A stretch of 14,877 nucleotides of DNA. It comes from SZUA-36 sp964650905. Lineage in GTDB: Bacteria > Pseudomonadota > Gammaproteobacteria > Xanthomonadales > SZUA-36. The DNA lies in contig CAZYVH010000076.1 of assembly GCA_964650905.1 (NCBI GenBank), forward strand, positions 1 to 14,877, given 5' to 3'. Below the pieces are notes generated by a model. The model ran no database searches and was not told the DNA's origin. It worked only from the letters and a program-made list of their open reading frames with translations. Below, in pieces: positions 14,816 through 14,877 of the stretch; position 1 is the stretch's first letter, and the number at the start of each line of letters is the position of its first letter. The position numbers and the translations under genes are program-made.

Positions 14816-14877
14816 TGTATTTCCCTAGTGTCATGTCAAGCCTATAGTGTAGGGTTCAGCGAGTCGTGAAGTGGTTG

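Noticed and set aside
14834..14839. Perfect TTGACA on the minus strand before ilvG
   Set aside because: At 17 bases spacing the -10 would fall on the ilvG start codon and no TATAAT-like box is there; it would need leaderless translation, while a normal AGGGA ribosome site exists.

Overview
The window looks like chromosomal DNA of a gammaproteobacterium. The coding sequence is GC-rich, the genes are packed tightly with stop/start overlaps, and the right end carries a branched-chain amino acid block with an IlvG-type acetolactate synthase, a short IlvM-type regulatory subunit, LeuA and IlvE. The taxonomic placement is inference; no rRNA or tRNA gene, CRISPR array, integrase or insertion sequence was seen.

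Left part (1-7360, plus strand): one tightly packed polycistronic unit whose beginning lies outside the window. It contains the tail of an unidentified gene, two mutually homologous proteins of an unrecognised family (384 and about 389 aa), and a PEP synthase split into two small genes: a phosphohistidine swivel domain of 112 aa and a PEP/pyruvate-binding barrel of 292 aa. No ATP-binding domain is visible. These are followed by a CrtC/AttH-like protein (DUF7064/7065 type), a luciferase-like flavin monooxygenase, and a two-subunit class I CoA-transferase homologue that resembles the IpdA/IpdB ring-cleaving hydrolase more than a true transferase. Six of the seven junctions after the partial gene abut or overlap by a few bases; only one has a gap (33 bp).

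Middle (7357-10160): a minus-strand acyl-CoA dehydrogenase, whose stop codon shares the palindrome TTAA with the stop of the operon, and a divergent plus-strand CrtI/phytoene-desaturase-like FAD oxidoreductase. They are separated by 248 bp of strikingly AT-rich DNA holding two copies of a short palindrome, a likely shared control region.

Right part (10161-14877, minus strand): ilvG-ilvM-leuA-ilvE, ordinary leucine/valine/isoleucine biosynthesis. The end of ilvE is oddly decorated by a 15-bp tandem repeat that re-creates the TGA stop in frame four times.

How it may work together: the left and middle genes look like a degradation or tailoring pathway for a cyclic or isoprenoid-like compound that passes through CoA thioesters, with flavin oxygenation, FAD desaturation, acyl-CoA dehydrogenation and hydrolytic ring opening. 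The unusual element is a PEP-dependent His phosphotransfer module without an ATP-grasp partner, encoded directly after two unknown proteins. I know of no described pathway with this exact set; the system-level reading is inference.
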